Assembly (NCBI GenBank): GCA_963971165.1
Contig: OZ020190.1
Coordinates: forward strand, 27,876,872 to 27,940,871
Direction of reading: 5' to 3'
DNA length: 64,000 nt
Source: Philopedon plagiatum
Taxonomy: Eukaryota > Arthropoda > Insecta > Coleoptera > Curculionidae
In this document: piece after piece, positions 43,130-55,615 of the stretch
How positions within the stretch are numbered: the first letter of the stretch is position 1
Layout: the number at the start of each line of letters is the position of its first letter
Program-made: the position numbers and the translations under genes
The notes under the pieces: model-generated
What the model was told of the DNA's origin: nothing
Databases searched by the model: none
The model's input: the letters and a program-made list of their open reading frames with translations, nothing else

Positions 43130-45445
43130 AATTAACTTATATATGCACATATTTTGTTATTGCATAAATCGTTTAAGGAAGTCATTAAAAACCCAAAAAA
43201 ATTATCTTGAGGAAAACTACTAGGATAATTAATTATTACTACCAAAAATGTTTACTTTTCGGTATAATTTATTACAATTTAAAAAGCAGCCATCTGTCCT
43301 TAGTGAAAAGTGACGTCAGGAGAACAGCAAAAATCTACAAGTTAACGTAAAGTTTAACTTAAAGTCGAACAGGTTTTATTTTCTCGGAAACAGTCCGAGG
43401 GAGAGAAATCGAATTTTTTGGGTTAATAGAGGAATAGCTCAACTAGCTTCGGTAAAAAATTCGGTTATACCTACAGGATGTTTCGTTTCGGAGCTACTAA
43501 GCATCAAATTCGAAATTTCCCTTGAAATCGGGTACAGGTCATGCTCTGGGGAAAGAGTAGGGATTCTGTCAGGGTATTCGTAAATCAAAAGAGAATCCTA
43601 AGACTAATTTTTAATATGGGTGTGCGTGAGTCCTGTAAGAGTGCTTTCATTAATAACAAAATCCTAACTGTTCCTTGCATTTTTATCTATAAATGTTTGG
43701 TATTTGCTAGAACAAATGTGGGGCAGTTCCCTTCTATCTCACATGGTCATAATCACCAAACAAGAGGCGAACACACTCTTTTAATTCCGAGACACAGGAC
43801 GGCCAACTTCAAGAACTCTGTTGACTATAATGCCATAACATTGTTTAATAGACTGCCGGTTGAAATAAGATCTCTGTGTGTGAGTCGTTTTAAAGTGAAA
43901 CTACGACAGTTCTTGACGTCAAATGCATTTTACTCCATTCAGGAGTTTTTTGACTGTCCGATGGGTACGGTTCTCCATACTGATGGAGTGTGAGTTGTCT
44001 TGCTTTTATCTCTGTCTTTTAATATGTTTTTTGTATCGTCCAGAGCTGACAATTAGTGATTAGATCACCTTGGCAAATTTTAATTTTTAATTCAAATTGT
44101 AATTTTAAGTTAAGATTAATCTAACTTAGACTTAGATGATTTTAGTTTTGCCTGTATATGGTTTTGATGTGCCAATGCATAAAATTTTATGTTATTGTAT
44201 TTAAAAGTGGCTAAATAAAGAGTTTGAGTTTTGAGTTTTGGTCGAAAATGTGAGTTAAATAGATGTAAATTTTCGGAGGATGTAGGGGACCTGGAGCTTC
44301 AGAACTCTATTGAAACTGGCGAGGATCGGAAAATGGCAAGTAATTCTTTTGAATTTTTTTAGGTCGAAAGATGCCATTTGCAGACCCCTCTTTGGTACTT
44401 AATGACTCGAAAACAAAACGTCGGATCGAAAAACGGATTCACAAGTAAAACTTTAAAACCTCAAATACTTTCTTTTTGCCACTTAAACCTGAAATCACTG
44501 GAAATGGATATATTTGGGAAAAACTAGAAATTTCGATTTTTGACCTAAATATTTCACGGTTTTTAATTTTTTGTGGGGTCAAAATGGTTCAAATTAAAAT
44601 CCCATATACGTCATCGAAAAGAGCTCGTCGAAATACGTGATATCCATATTTTTTAGTTTCTTCATTCTTTATAGGAAGGGAGCCAATTAAATTTAGATTT
44701 TTAAATTTTTTTTCCCCTCGACCTCGGTACATTTGAATCACTGTGTATTTTCTTCTATCTAATTTTCCCAATTTTTCAACACTATTTTATATAGGGATAA
44801 TTACACTTTAAATGAATAGCGAATGGCTCATTCAGGAGCGTATTTGAGGGGTAAAACCGACACACTATTTTTCTTATTTAGTTTATTTTATCTATCAATA
44901 CCTCCCACTAATTTAAATCGCTTATTTTTTTTTTGTTAGAGTTATAAATAAATAGGTTTATTTATAGGTAGATTGCCATGAAAATAAAGAATTGTTATTT
45001 ATTCGAAATTATTAAGATATGATGTGTCAAAATTTCGCAAAAATGCCAGTTTTTGTTGCAAGATGGGAAGGTTCCTGGGCCAATTTCGGCTTGAATACAT
45101 AATAATAATAAGATTTTAGGTACCTTCTACTTTAAGAGCAGGGATATTTCATTGGATCAGTTACGCTTAAATGCCATTTTTATGGATTTTTCGATGACCC
45201 TACAACGCTGGACTTCGACATGTATTCATTACGAGTCATAAAGTCACTTTTCATGACAAAGCCAATGGGAGCACGTTTTACAAGTTTTGAAATTCGCGCG
45301 AAAATTTGCAGTAGACAATCCTTTTTTTTTTCGTTAATAAAGACCAAAATAAATGGATAACAGCAACCGCCATAAAAATGTAATTTAGTTAGAGAATATA
45401 AGAAAAATATTTCAGATTTATTTGGGTTATATGTATATTCCCAGT
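43130..45445 (+). mobile_element. Repeat B, copy 4, split by a non-LTR insertion
   Basis: The most complete B copy: terminal repeat near 43130 (TATATGCACATATTTTG) to ATGTATATTCCC near 45440. After removing the insertion at 43541-44240 it is about 1.6 kb. It includes the internal part missing from the copy at 4.0-5.3 kb. No transposase frame recognised. Confidence 0.8.
43541..44240 (+). mobile_element. 5'-truncated non-LTR retrotransposon
   Basis: A 150-codon open frame (43541-43993) reads VNQKRILRLIFNMGVRESCK, then NNKILTVPCIFIYKCLVFAR, SHGHNHQTRGEHTLLIPRHR and VDYNAITLFNRLPVEIRSL, then a terminal domain FKVKLRQFLTSNAFYSIQEF. This is the C-terminal domain of an insect non-LTR ORF2 with no stop, so it is fairly young. 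A 3' UTR follows, then the tail GAGTTTGAGTTTTGAGTTTTG. The insertion site is B sequence GTACAG|GTC, and GTC is repeated on the other side. RT and endonuclease are missing through 5' truncation. Confidence 0.85.
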
Positions 45446-45681
45446 TGAAAAAATAAATTAAAAATGTTTTACCGTTAAATACACTTTGTTCATTTATTAG
45501 GAGGAACTATGGGCAACGATCCGGATTTCCCACTTAGAGGAAATATTTCTTTGAATTATATGAAAGATAAGATTGACTTATTTTAAAGTAGTTTTCTTTG
45601 AGTCAAGATTTCCTTTTTTTGCGTGCACTATATAGCAAAAATATCGTATTGAGCCGATAAATTATTAGAAATATAATTATA
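45446..45681. other. No gene recognised
   Basis: Short AT-rich gap. Confidence 0.4.
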
Positions 45682-46000
45682 TCACCGGCCCAGATAAAAC
45701 CAGAACAGATGCGAAAGCTCCAATGTCGCCTGTACTTCAGCGACGGCGAGCCAAGGATTGACGAGACGATCCGCCGGCGGTCTGGCATCTCATACGGAGA
45801 CCGAGGTTATAAATTTAAATCACAGCATCACAGCCACTGCCGTGTCTTCTTCAAATGTAACGTAACTGCCGTATAGTACAGACGCCTGCACTATCGCAAA
45901 GCGATGGTGCAGGCAGTCCTCAAGGTCATTGAGACTGAACACGATATTTGACAGTCTTACGCATCTGGTCTGGTTTTATCTGGGACACTGGCTTCAGTCG
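45682..46000. mobile_element. MITE with about 30-bp TIRs and a central hairpin
   Basis: CCCAGATAAAACCAGAACAG near 45690 is matched inverted by CTGGTCTGGTTTTATCTGGG near 45985. Inside, 45884-45914 forms a hairpin GCCTGCACTATCG / CGATGGTGCAGGC. GC-rich against its flanks. Non-coding. Confidence 0.75.
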
Positions 46001-48507
46001 ATTTAAAAAAATCGTTACTGGCAGCTGTTTGAATGCCTATGTTTCCTCCTGACAAAAATAATTCACTTAGAACTAGATATTTCACCACCTATCCCACCTC
46101 TAGAAATATGTGACGTTTAAAACATTTATCAACAAAGCAACAAGCCCTCTTAATAAACATCTTTAACGATACATGAAGTTTACGCATTTATTAACGACTG
46201 CTCTAAAGGTCCACGTTTACTGCCAACTATTAAGCGAAACAATAAAATGATATATCCACTAGATGCAGTCAGAGTAAAACAAAAATGGTCGGTCGTTAAA
46301 CTTCTGTTGCACCTGAATAAAATTAACAGGATACGAATTTGATGCTTCTTACACTAATATTTTTTTTTGAAATAAAAATATTAAAGATATATTTTTTTAA
46401 ATCACAAGCTACCACAAACCCTAAAAAATATTTTTTGACGGAAAAAATGACAACAAAATTTACAGTAACTTATTTAATTCTCTTCCCTAGTTTAAATCCT
46501 AGAAAAAAAAAACCTATGATGGCGTGTATAATGGGCTTATCCACCATTTTTTTTTATTTCGTAATACAAAAGTGCTCCATTCGAAAAGCTTATCTCCAAA
46601 AGATTATATTTTTCCTGATTGAATAAACCCTCAAAATAGAGGTCAAACATTGCTCAGTATAAAACGGGACGATGGCGTTTGATGACGTAGTCCCACGATG
46701 AGCGACCCAAATTTAGGAAATATCTTAAGCGTTGGCACCGTTTCAAAAATTTTGCGACTAACTTTTCTAATATGACACTTGTCAAAAACGTTAACCTTAC
46801 TTTTGTACTTTATGTGTGCACATAAATCTTTTATTTTTCTGTGTCTGTATGTGACAAATTGTTAAATTTTATTATTTTACGGTTTTACTATTATTTGTTA
46901 TTGTTGGACAGTGTTCAGTATTCATTCGTTAGGTTCAGTGTTCACAATGTTCTTATCGTCAATGATGTTTATAAAGGTATCTTCTGCCTTAGAAAATGTA
47001 AATATGTACCTGTACCTGTAATTAAGAAGAAAATTTTTGTGTTGGACACTTCATTTACATAGGTAGAAAGAACTGGTAAGTAATCATTTAAAATCCCATA
47101 AAAGTATTAATAAAGGTGTGATAATTGTTTGTCACTCATGTACAAACCAAAAAAGTAGACAGAAATGTTAAGAGAGCTGAGCAAACAGTCGACGCACAGT
47201 ATTTCATAACCTAAAATGAATATTTATGTATAAGCATAATCTCGATATTTACTGCATAACGAGATAAAATAACTACTATACGCTGTAGTTACACCACGAT
47301 AAGTTTTGGGTTTTACTATTATTTCTGTTGTAGTTTATCCTTCCGACTTAAATACTAAAGTTTTCCCAATAAAACTAAATTCGAAAATTAAAAAATGCTA
47401 CAAAAGTTATATAGAATATAAACATGAAAGAAAATAGAATATTCCTGTTAGTACTAAAGCTGCCGATAGGGGATCATGGCGGTGTTGCCGTGTCCTTAAT
47501 AAGATTCGCCACATTGCCCGTTACATTCAGTTGTTTTTTAAGGGATGACGTCAAGCGAGAATCTGAATGTCAAGTTTGTCGAATTTTAAACCTTAATGTT
47601 TTAGTTACTAAAAGTCCAACCAACGTAATTTTGTGTGTGTGTCTCGATTGACTGATTGTGCAATAATATTAACATCATTATTGAAAACGCGAAATGACCG
47701 AACAAGCCTATTTACAGTATTTCCAATGTCACTTCTTAATTGATGTTATTATATTCCTTACATTACCAATTTGCCAAATAACTATATTTTTCCATGGAAC
47801 TGTGTTATAATAGCAGTATTTCGACATCCATTTGAGAATCGGAATGAAACAGTTTTTCGCACTAATGCTATAAAAAAATGATGGCACTACCTTTTCGCAC
47901 GCATTCATCCTAGACAAAACTATAAAAAATACAGTTTCATTTAAACACTTCTTTATTGTAAACGTTAATGACACAATTTTGAATTGTAGAAAAATATAAT
48001 CCCGATGAATTTGTGTAAACTTTTATGGCCGTATCCACTGATACTGTAATTTCAGATTAAATATTTATTTCTTCATCTCTTTTCTTCCCCTTATTTGCGT
48101 GGCAATTTTCTTTTTATATTCTAAAAAAGACTCTACATACCTCTTAGTCACAATGTTTTTCACCCCCCATATCTTTTCAGTATACACAAGTAGGCTCCAG
48201 AAGCCGCTAAGAACGACGCAGATGAACGTTGAAAACAGTGGCCGGTATTTATAGTACATTATATATACAACAATTTGTTTAGGAATGCCACCAAACGTCA
48301 TTTTCTATATCATCCTTTTGATTATTTTTTATTCATTGTCTGGCACTTATATTTTACACAAGCTCGAATCCAGTTTCTTTTGGATGTCAAATAAATCACA
48401 AACAAAAATTGTTAATATACACCTAACATATAAAATACAACAATAAATTACTTAAAACCAAAATGCTCGCTTTATACGAAGTTAAAAATACATTTTACTG
48501 TAAAATA
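46001..48507. other. No gene recognised
   Basis: AT-rich intron-like sequence. Frames of 60-95 codons (for example 46339-46626, 47424-47651, 48065-48301) show no domain or splice context. Confidence 0.45.
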
Positions 48508-49528
48508 TACCGAGTGTCAACGAAATCATTTTATATACCCTAATTTTGTTCATATTAAAAATAGAAATTTCATTTTTGGGTTGAAGCTTTAGTTGACAAA
48601 AACACATTTTTGCCATAAAAAACAATTGAATATCGATAGTGGTTTCTCCGGAGGTGAGTTTAAGTTTTTCATTTTAAATGGCAACCTACCAATTTTTTTA
48701 GTCCATTAGATAGCTCTTTAAATTCCATTTTCGGTGATACATCACAAGTGGTAGTTTGCTCTCAAAATGGCGACACTGGAGGCATTTTTCTCAGTTTGAG
48801 TAGGTCGCCATTTTGAAGTCCCTGGTTGTTATTTTCATAAAATAACTCTGTAGTTTAGCGAAGAAGATTGTTTAACTTTTATTTTTAATATCATTTTGTA
48901 AAACTCTTTAAATAATTGGTACATATATGCAAATTTATGTTTTATTAATATGTACCATTTTTAATGCATAAAATGTGTCTTTTTGATAATTTTAGGTAAC
49001 TAATACCATGTACTACACGACGGCTATTTTACTTTTGGTACTTTCCATTTAATGTCGTGGTAAAAATTTGCTTTAAAAATGGGCAATATAAGTAAAACAT
49101 AAATTTGCATATACAAATTATTTAAAAAGAGTATTACAAAGCCGTGCTAAAAAATAAAAATTAAACCATCTTCTTGACTAAACTACTGAGTTATTTTACA
49201 AAAATAACAACCAGGGACTTTAAAATGGCGACCTATTCAAACTGAGAAAAATGCCTCCAATGGCGCCATTTTGAGAGCAAACTACCACTTGTGATATATC
49301 ACCGAAAAGGGAATTTAAAGAGCTATCTAATGGTCTAAAAAAATTGGTAGTTGCCGTTTAAAATAAAAAACTTAAACTCGACCCGGGAGAAACCACAATC
49401 GATATTCAATCGTTTTTTATGGCAAAACATGTGTTTTTGTCAACTAAAGCTCCAACCCAAAAATGAAATTTCTATTTTTAATATGAACAAAATTAGGGTA
49501 TGTAAAATGATTTCGTTGACACCCGGTA
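48508..49528. mobile_element. Palindromic Tc1/mariner-type MITE, 1,021 bp
   Basis: TA duplication on both sides. Ends TACCGAGTGTCAACGAAATC and inverted TACCGGGTGTCAACGAAATC. Arms of about 440 bp (48508-48945 and 49091-49528) around a short unique centre. Each arm includes TTTTGAGAGCAAACTACCAC or its complement. No transposase. Confidence 0.85.
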
Positions 49529-50435
49529 TACAAACAAGTTGTTTCGTTCACAAAATCTGACGCAAAGTACTCCATGTTAAATCTAAGACATGCAGTTTAC
49601 ATTTTCCCTATTGCTTATTCCTAACCACCTGTTCTAGATTTAGACGTTACAGTTTTCCCATATATCCTTTCCTTGCGACTCAAAAAAGGGGAAATTTTCA
49701 CTGAGTTGGCGGTGGCGGTAGGGATACGGCGAATTTCTCATCCGAGATCGCGTTCAATATGCGCCTCTAGCAGGACTAAAAGCCTTTTGACTATATTTAT
49801 CTAAGTAAATAAAAGTGTGCTCGGGATGCAGAAATAGCAAAAAGGGATCGTTTTCAAAGCGAATGTATATTTTTGCGCGGTTGACACAGGATGTACGCCC
49901 GACGCCGCAAATTTGTCAAGGTGAAAATGATCGGAAAATAACTTTTTGCTTTTTCGGCTACACAATTTTGGTTTTGAGATCATCGTAAACGAACCATTTT
50001 TATGTTTAAATTTTAGTTTTTTTTGTTGTTTAAGAGATTTTATACCTTTTACAACTGATAGCGTTGATAAAAATGCACTGTAATACTTAAAAATTTATTT
50101 AAAAGGATCAATGCTTAAACTGTATGTTGCTTAAATTCGCTACCAAGTGTTTCTAAGCGAATATCTGCAGGTTTTTTCCTTTATTTTAAAAATATATACC
50201 TACTTATTTAGTCCTGGGCCTTTCTACCGTTAGGTGTAAGGCTGCTGGAGTTGAGTTCTATGTCTCCATCGTTTTTTGTCCTGTGTAAGGTAACTAAATT
50301 TCGATTGCGTTTAACGTGATAACTTTCGCTATTCGATTATTTTATCGCCGTCGGAACACGACAGATGTGCAATACTTATTCCCATATATCTTATTTTAAT
50401 TAAAAACATATTTTTCTTTATATTAAAAAAATACC
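49529..50435. other. No gene recognised
   Basis: 49660-49960 is unique and GC-richer (GTTGGCGGTGGCGGTAGGG). No coding or RNA motif recognised. Confidence 0.4.
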
Positions 50436-50530
50436 ACCCTGGGTGCATGCCTGCCCAATGAAGGATAAAGGCTCTGAAATCACCTTCAGCAGGGGGCACC
50501 CAAACCAGAATAAAAAATAGTCCTTTTTTT
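50436..50530 (-). repeat. Diverged single copy of the 413-bp unit
   Basis: CACCCTGGGTGCATGCCTGC and GGGGGCACCCAAACCAGAAT match, inverted, the hairpin part of the array unit at 35.6-37.7 kb (about 80 bp recognisable), followed by ATAGTCC. Confidence 0.7.
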
Positions 50531-50597
50531 TAATAGTTCTTTGACGGTCTATAGCAAAGGAATTATTCTTTGCATTTTCGTCATTCTGTAATAGTTT

Positions 50598-50973
50598 ACG
50601 TTCAGATTCACTAAGAAAGTTTAAAGATTTAGTACTGGTTTAAATTAAGAACTTATAGTTGATCAGTTATGTTTTGACAGGTTTTTGTAATGTCATTGTG
50701 AATAAGTCGTATTAAAAACTTATGAATTATTCTGGTATTTCAGAGATTTGCTTGGTTTCCAAATGGTTTCCATCTTGAAACGAGTTACTGTAATGAATTT
50801 AGTTCTATTATTGCCGAAATACTCATCGAAATTGTACTAAAATTGCCTCTTCTTTATAAATTTACAAAAAAGCTCAGAAATAAATCCATAGTATGAAACT
50901 TCTTATTCTTACACTTGTTAGTTTAAAACTTTTGGTTGTCAAAGTAGACTGGACTAGCGTTGAATAATCTGGC
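50598..50973 (-). mobile_element. Repeat A, copy 7
   Basis: Full-length inverted copy, with a small internal duplication near 50816-50845 (GAAATTGTACTAAAATTG). Confidence 0.8.
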
Positions 50974-51952
50974 TGATTATGTTTTTCGCTGACCAAGTGC
51001 AAAAATAGGCAATAGTCAAAATAATAGTAATAGCAATAATAGTAATCATAATACTAATAGTACTAATAATTTTAGTATGCACACGCTGCCAGACCTCATA
51101 CGTGAAGGCGTGGTAAAAAGCAACTATTATATGGTAACTTATACAAAGGCAAGGCAAACCCCATCGTAAAATTATTTTCGATCATTTAAGGAAGCAACTT
51201 CATGGATATAATAAAAAATGGCCATTATTAAGAAAACGTTAGGACAGGAATGTTAGGACACTAACTTTCGATAAAGCTGCGACAGCTAAAACTTTGATGC
51301 TTTGATGTCAAATATATAGGCCTCGAAAAAAAATTATCCAAATTTATCACAACATCTGGTAGTATGAACAGCACTTTTTTAGAACGTACATAACTTATTG
51401 TAGTATGATATACATCCTAGATATCATTTGACTGGTTTATACATACATAATAATACATATTATGTATGTAATATTGGTAATAACTAAAAATTAAAAAAAT
51501 CATACATTATTTTTGATATGCTGTTGATATAAAAATTAATCTTTTAAAATGCTTTATTTTTATTTTAACGGAATATGAAATAAAAATTAAAAAAAGAGTA
51601 TTCCTATTTTAAATAAGTGCCGTTTTATGTTACCGATAAGATTTTCAATTAATTTTTACGTTTTACCGAGCGGTCCGAAATCCATAACAAAACATAGTTG
51701 AATGGCCATTATTATTTTTTAACGACCTGTACTGTAATACGGATAGATCCGATATATAAAAAGATTGATGACATAAAACGCTACCGATATTTCCATCAAC
51801 TTAGTCATTTGGATTTTATAGGACTTGATTCATATTAGCATAGAAGTTATTAATGTATAGTACAATTAAAAAAAAAATTCTTTATGCCAAAAATACAAAG
51901 GTAGCACAGATAACAATAAATCTGTAAATACTTTTGAAAAAACCTATACAGG
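50974..51952. other. No gene recognised
   Basis: AT-rich, with an (AAT/AGT)n-like tract at 51020-51070 and a palindrome ACATACATAATA / TATTATGTATGT near 51440-51470. Confidence 0.4.
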
Positions 51953-52250
51953 GTGTTGAAAAATTCTACTGACAAAATTTCACATGTTCTTTGTCAAAAA
52001 AAGTTTCTGTTAACATAGATCCGGAAACGCGTCATTTTCGAGATACAAGGTGATGAACTTTTAATTTTATTCTGGATTTTCTTATTTATTCTACATATTT
52101 TTAACGATAGTTCCTCCAATTTTCTACATACCACACTTTTTGGATTACCTACATTTATGGAATAACCTTATAGCCATTTAAAATAATCTACAGAGATATA
52201 TTTTTGGGGGTGACGATCTAACAAATCAAACTTTATTCACTGAGATTAAA
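51953..52250 (+). mobile_element. Mariner-type 5' terminal fragment
   Basis: TATACAGGGTGTTGAAAAATT then GATCCGGAAACGCGTCATTT and CGAGATACAAGGTGATGAAC: the leader of a mariner-like family (ACAGGGTG end). No transposase follows. Confidence 0.55.
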
Positions 52251-52274
52251 AACCCCAAAAGACTAAAAATTTCA

Positions 52275-52795
52275 CCTGGCTGGTCAAAGGACCCCGCACA
52301 AACCCTACGGAAAATGGATCCCAGTCGAATGGGCTGAAATTTTAATATGACCTAGTTTATGACTTCCTAATCAAAAGTCGTCATGGGCTCAAAACCCTGC
52401 TATGGCTAGTTTTTGAGATATGGAAGGACGAAGTGTGGGATATTAGATCGCATTTTAATGGAAAAATCTCTATTCGACCACATATTCCATTAGAAAAAAT
52501 AAAATGTTGGTACATAGGTTCTTACAATACCCAAAAATGACCCTTAAACCCCAAACCCTAAAACCCTAAAAGCCACACACCCTAAGCTCTTAATGCGGTC
52601 TCAAAGTGCGTGACGCGAATCATCGTCATGTAGTCAATACCCCAAATTTCGTCCTTCCATATCTTCAAAACGAGCCATAGCAGGGTTTTGGGCCCTTGGG
52701 CTTTTGAATAGAAAGTCATAAACTAGGTCATATTAAAATTTCAGCCCATTTGACTGGCCCGTAAGGTTTGTGCGGGGTCCTTTGGTCAAACACCA
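52275..52795. mobile_element. Foldback with about 165-bp arms
   Basis: GGTCAAAGGACCCCGCACAA at the left is matched by TTGTGCGGGGTCCTTTGGTC at the right. The inverted similarity continues inward to GATATGGAAGGACGAA / TTCGTCCTTCCATATC. The centre includes CCAAACCCTAAAACCCTAAAA. Confidence 0.8.
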
Positions 52796-52838
52796 TACAC
52801 AGTCTAAATCTATTTTTTTGTATTCTCTATATAAATTA

Positions 52839-53210
52839 ACGTTCAGATTCACTAAAAAGGTAAAAAGGATTTAGTACTGGTTTAAATTAAGATTTTCTAG
52901 TTGACCAGTTATGTTTCGATAGGTTTTTGTCCTGTCATTGTTAATAAGTCATTAAAAACTTTTGAATTATTGATATTTCAGCGATTTCCTTGGTTTCCAA
53001 ATGAGTTTAATCTTGGAGCGGGTTGCTAGAATAAATTTAGTTCTATTACTATTGAAAGTATGTACTAAAATTGCCCTTTTCTTCATAAATATGCGGAAAA
53101 CATCAGAAACAATCTCATAGTATATAAAACTTAGTTGTCTTATTCTTACACTTGTCAGTTTAAAACTTTTGGTTGCCAAATTAGACCGGACTAGCGATGG
53201 AGAGTCTGGC
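52839..53210 (-). mobile_element. Repeat A, copy 8
   Basis: Full-length inverted copy, ACGTTCAGATTCACTAAAAAGG to GAGAGTCTGGC. Confidence 0.8.
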
Positions 53211-55099
53211 GGTAAATATTTAGGGCGGTTACCTTTACCCATTTATTTTGATTTTTATTGAGAAATAAAAAGATTTTCTACGATTCTAATTCAAAATTAA
53301 ACGCCAAACGGGATTCTATTGGTTGTGACGTCATATGACATGTAAATAAAAGTGCCTTTTTGGTAGGTGTACTGTAAATTCAAAAGGATTATTATACCAT
53401 AAGCATAAATATATAGCAAAATATGCTTACTTGAATTTGGCAATACTAACATTTTAGTAATAGGTATTTATGTAAAATTTTTAATTAACTTCCTTCTGAT
53501 TTCAGCTAAAAAAAAAAGTTTTTTCGAGGCACTTACAATGGTATTTTTGCACACTGGCAAAATGCAATACCTATAGGATAATTTATGAGATTGTTTTATA
53601 AAAATAATTTCAATATAATATCCATTGACATCATGGATGTCCTCTTAGACGGTGAGCATAGGCAACTCAATATTCACTTGATAAGTTTAAAATAAAATTT
53701 TTTGCTCCTAATTCTTGCAAAGCACGTGAATAAGAAAATACATGCATATTTCCTATTTAAGATACCAAAACGTTAAAAGATAAAACAGGAATGTGGCCTT
53801 TTTACACAAGGATTAGTGAATGTTGACGCAAAAAAACTGTAACCCTTAAAAAATAAAGCTTTGTAGGTCATTGCAAATGGTAATAAGGGTATAACATAAG
53901 TACTCAAAAAAGTATTGTATGTACGGAATTTGAACAAATTATAGAACGGGTAAAACAAATTAAAAAATGTGTACCTCGAAAACAAAGCGTTTTAGGGCCT
54001 ATGTTATTAGGAACTTTTTTTTACTTTCGGCTAAAGTATCACCTGTAGTTTTGCAGTAACCTGTATATGTAGGTACCTATATTATAAAAAGGACATTCGA
54101 TTTTATATTTCATGAATCAATAAAATTACTATCATGTTCAAAAACATGTAATTGATACAGTGGAATTTACAAATCTTGATGGATAATAAAGATCTTAAAG
54201 CCACATTAAATAAAAAAATATAAATTCCCGTGTCTGGACAAATAAAATTTTTAATTTCTCGGTCAGACAATTCAATTTATTGGTAATTACAACACAGAGC
54301 TTTTTTATACATTTTTCACAGCGTCGGCAGTCAGTAAAATTTAAAGGCACCCTAATCTCAAACATAACAGATAGCTAATAATAATCATTACGCACAAGAA
54401 GTTTTAAAAAACCACAGACCTTTATATTAATTGGCATTCCGAGCTCGACTTTAAGCACATTTTCTCGTAATTTTCTGTAATCCCGCTCCACTCAAAAACC
54501 GAGATTAAATGCCCGAGGTCGTTAAGGGCAAAATTTAAAAAGACCGAGGGTTGTTAACAGTGACGATTAAACTTAATTATATTTGCATCGGGAGTAACGA
54601 AGTGCCAAAAAGAGGACCAGCGATCGTGTGTGGTGGCCGCACAGACCGTGTACACAGGGCAGAGTTCAGAGGCCCGATCGCAAAAAAAGGGGAACGATAG
54701 AAGTATAAACTTTTTGAAGCTTCAGCTAGTTTTACACTGAATGATATAACGGGTCTTCGCTGCGTGTCTTGGGCGATGTACGAAAATTGTAACAATAATT
54801 GTAATTTCTACCTATGTGGATGTTTCCTATATTCTTTTTCTGTTTGTCAAAAAACCCTAGGAAGAAAACAATTACCAGTATTTCAAAATAATTAAAATTT
54901 TATTAATAAAGAAATAATATGAAGTGATTTTAATAAAAAAAAAGGTTCAGTAATAAGAAAGAGAATTAAAAAACTAAATTGCAAAATATAAGTTTCAAAA
55001 TGAAAAAGGCAAACTTAAATGAAGCTAGTAAAAACGGATAAGAAAGCACTCAACCTTAAGTCCTAAACGTGCCAACCGTATCAATCTGAGATACAATAT
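53211..55099. other. No gene recognised
   Basis: 53700-54075 resembles mariner-family untranslated sequence ending CCTGTATA. 54430-54790 is unique and GC-richer; the 72-codon minus frame there has no recognised domain. Confidence 0.4.
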
Positions 55100-55615
55100 A
55101 ACTACCACACCTTTATTTCTCTTATTACTTTAAAAGTTGTTTAAAATGACCACCATAAAATTCTTGGCAGTAATAAAGTCGATTTTGGAACTCACTTCTC
55201 ACATTCTCGAGAATGGCGGGTATTATTTCTTGGCAGAGTTCCAAAATCGACTTTATTACTGCCAAAAAGTTCATGATGGTCATTTTGAACAACTTTTAAA
55301 GTACCTAACAAGAGAAATAAAGGTAGTTAAATTTTTAATTTTTTTGTCACGATTTTTAATTTTAAAGGCTTGCAATTTAAAAACGAATTAAGATAAGGAC
55401 CTGGGGTTTGCGATAAAATGTTTCATTTTTGAAGACCTATAAAATAAGGTACCACACGGCATAGGGTTGCATTTAAGACTTTTAACCTCAACTCAATAGC
55501 GTCACCTCTCAACGGGGTTGAAAAAGTTAAATTACATGTCTCTATCTTTAGATATTTTTTTGACATTTTTTAGATATTTGCCCATACTAAGACTTTTCGG
55601 ACATCCTGTGTAATA
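55100..55615. mobile_element. Mariner 3' end with inverted duplicate C-terminus
   Basis: Right half, plus strand: EFQNRLYYCQKVHDGHFEQL (55236-55295), then a 3' leader that includes repeat G (55445-55615) and ends CATCCTGTGT. Left half, minus strand: EFQNRLYYCQEFYGGHFKQL (55190 downward). These are two transposase C-termini (cf. the (N/D)GGHFE.L ending) facing outward, with arms of about 85 bp around a 45-bp centre. Confidence 0.7.

Noticed and set aside
52545..52575. Telomeric repeat tract
   Set aside because: Only two CCCTAAAA-like units, not the insect CCTAA unit, and inside a foldback.
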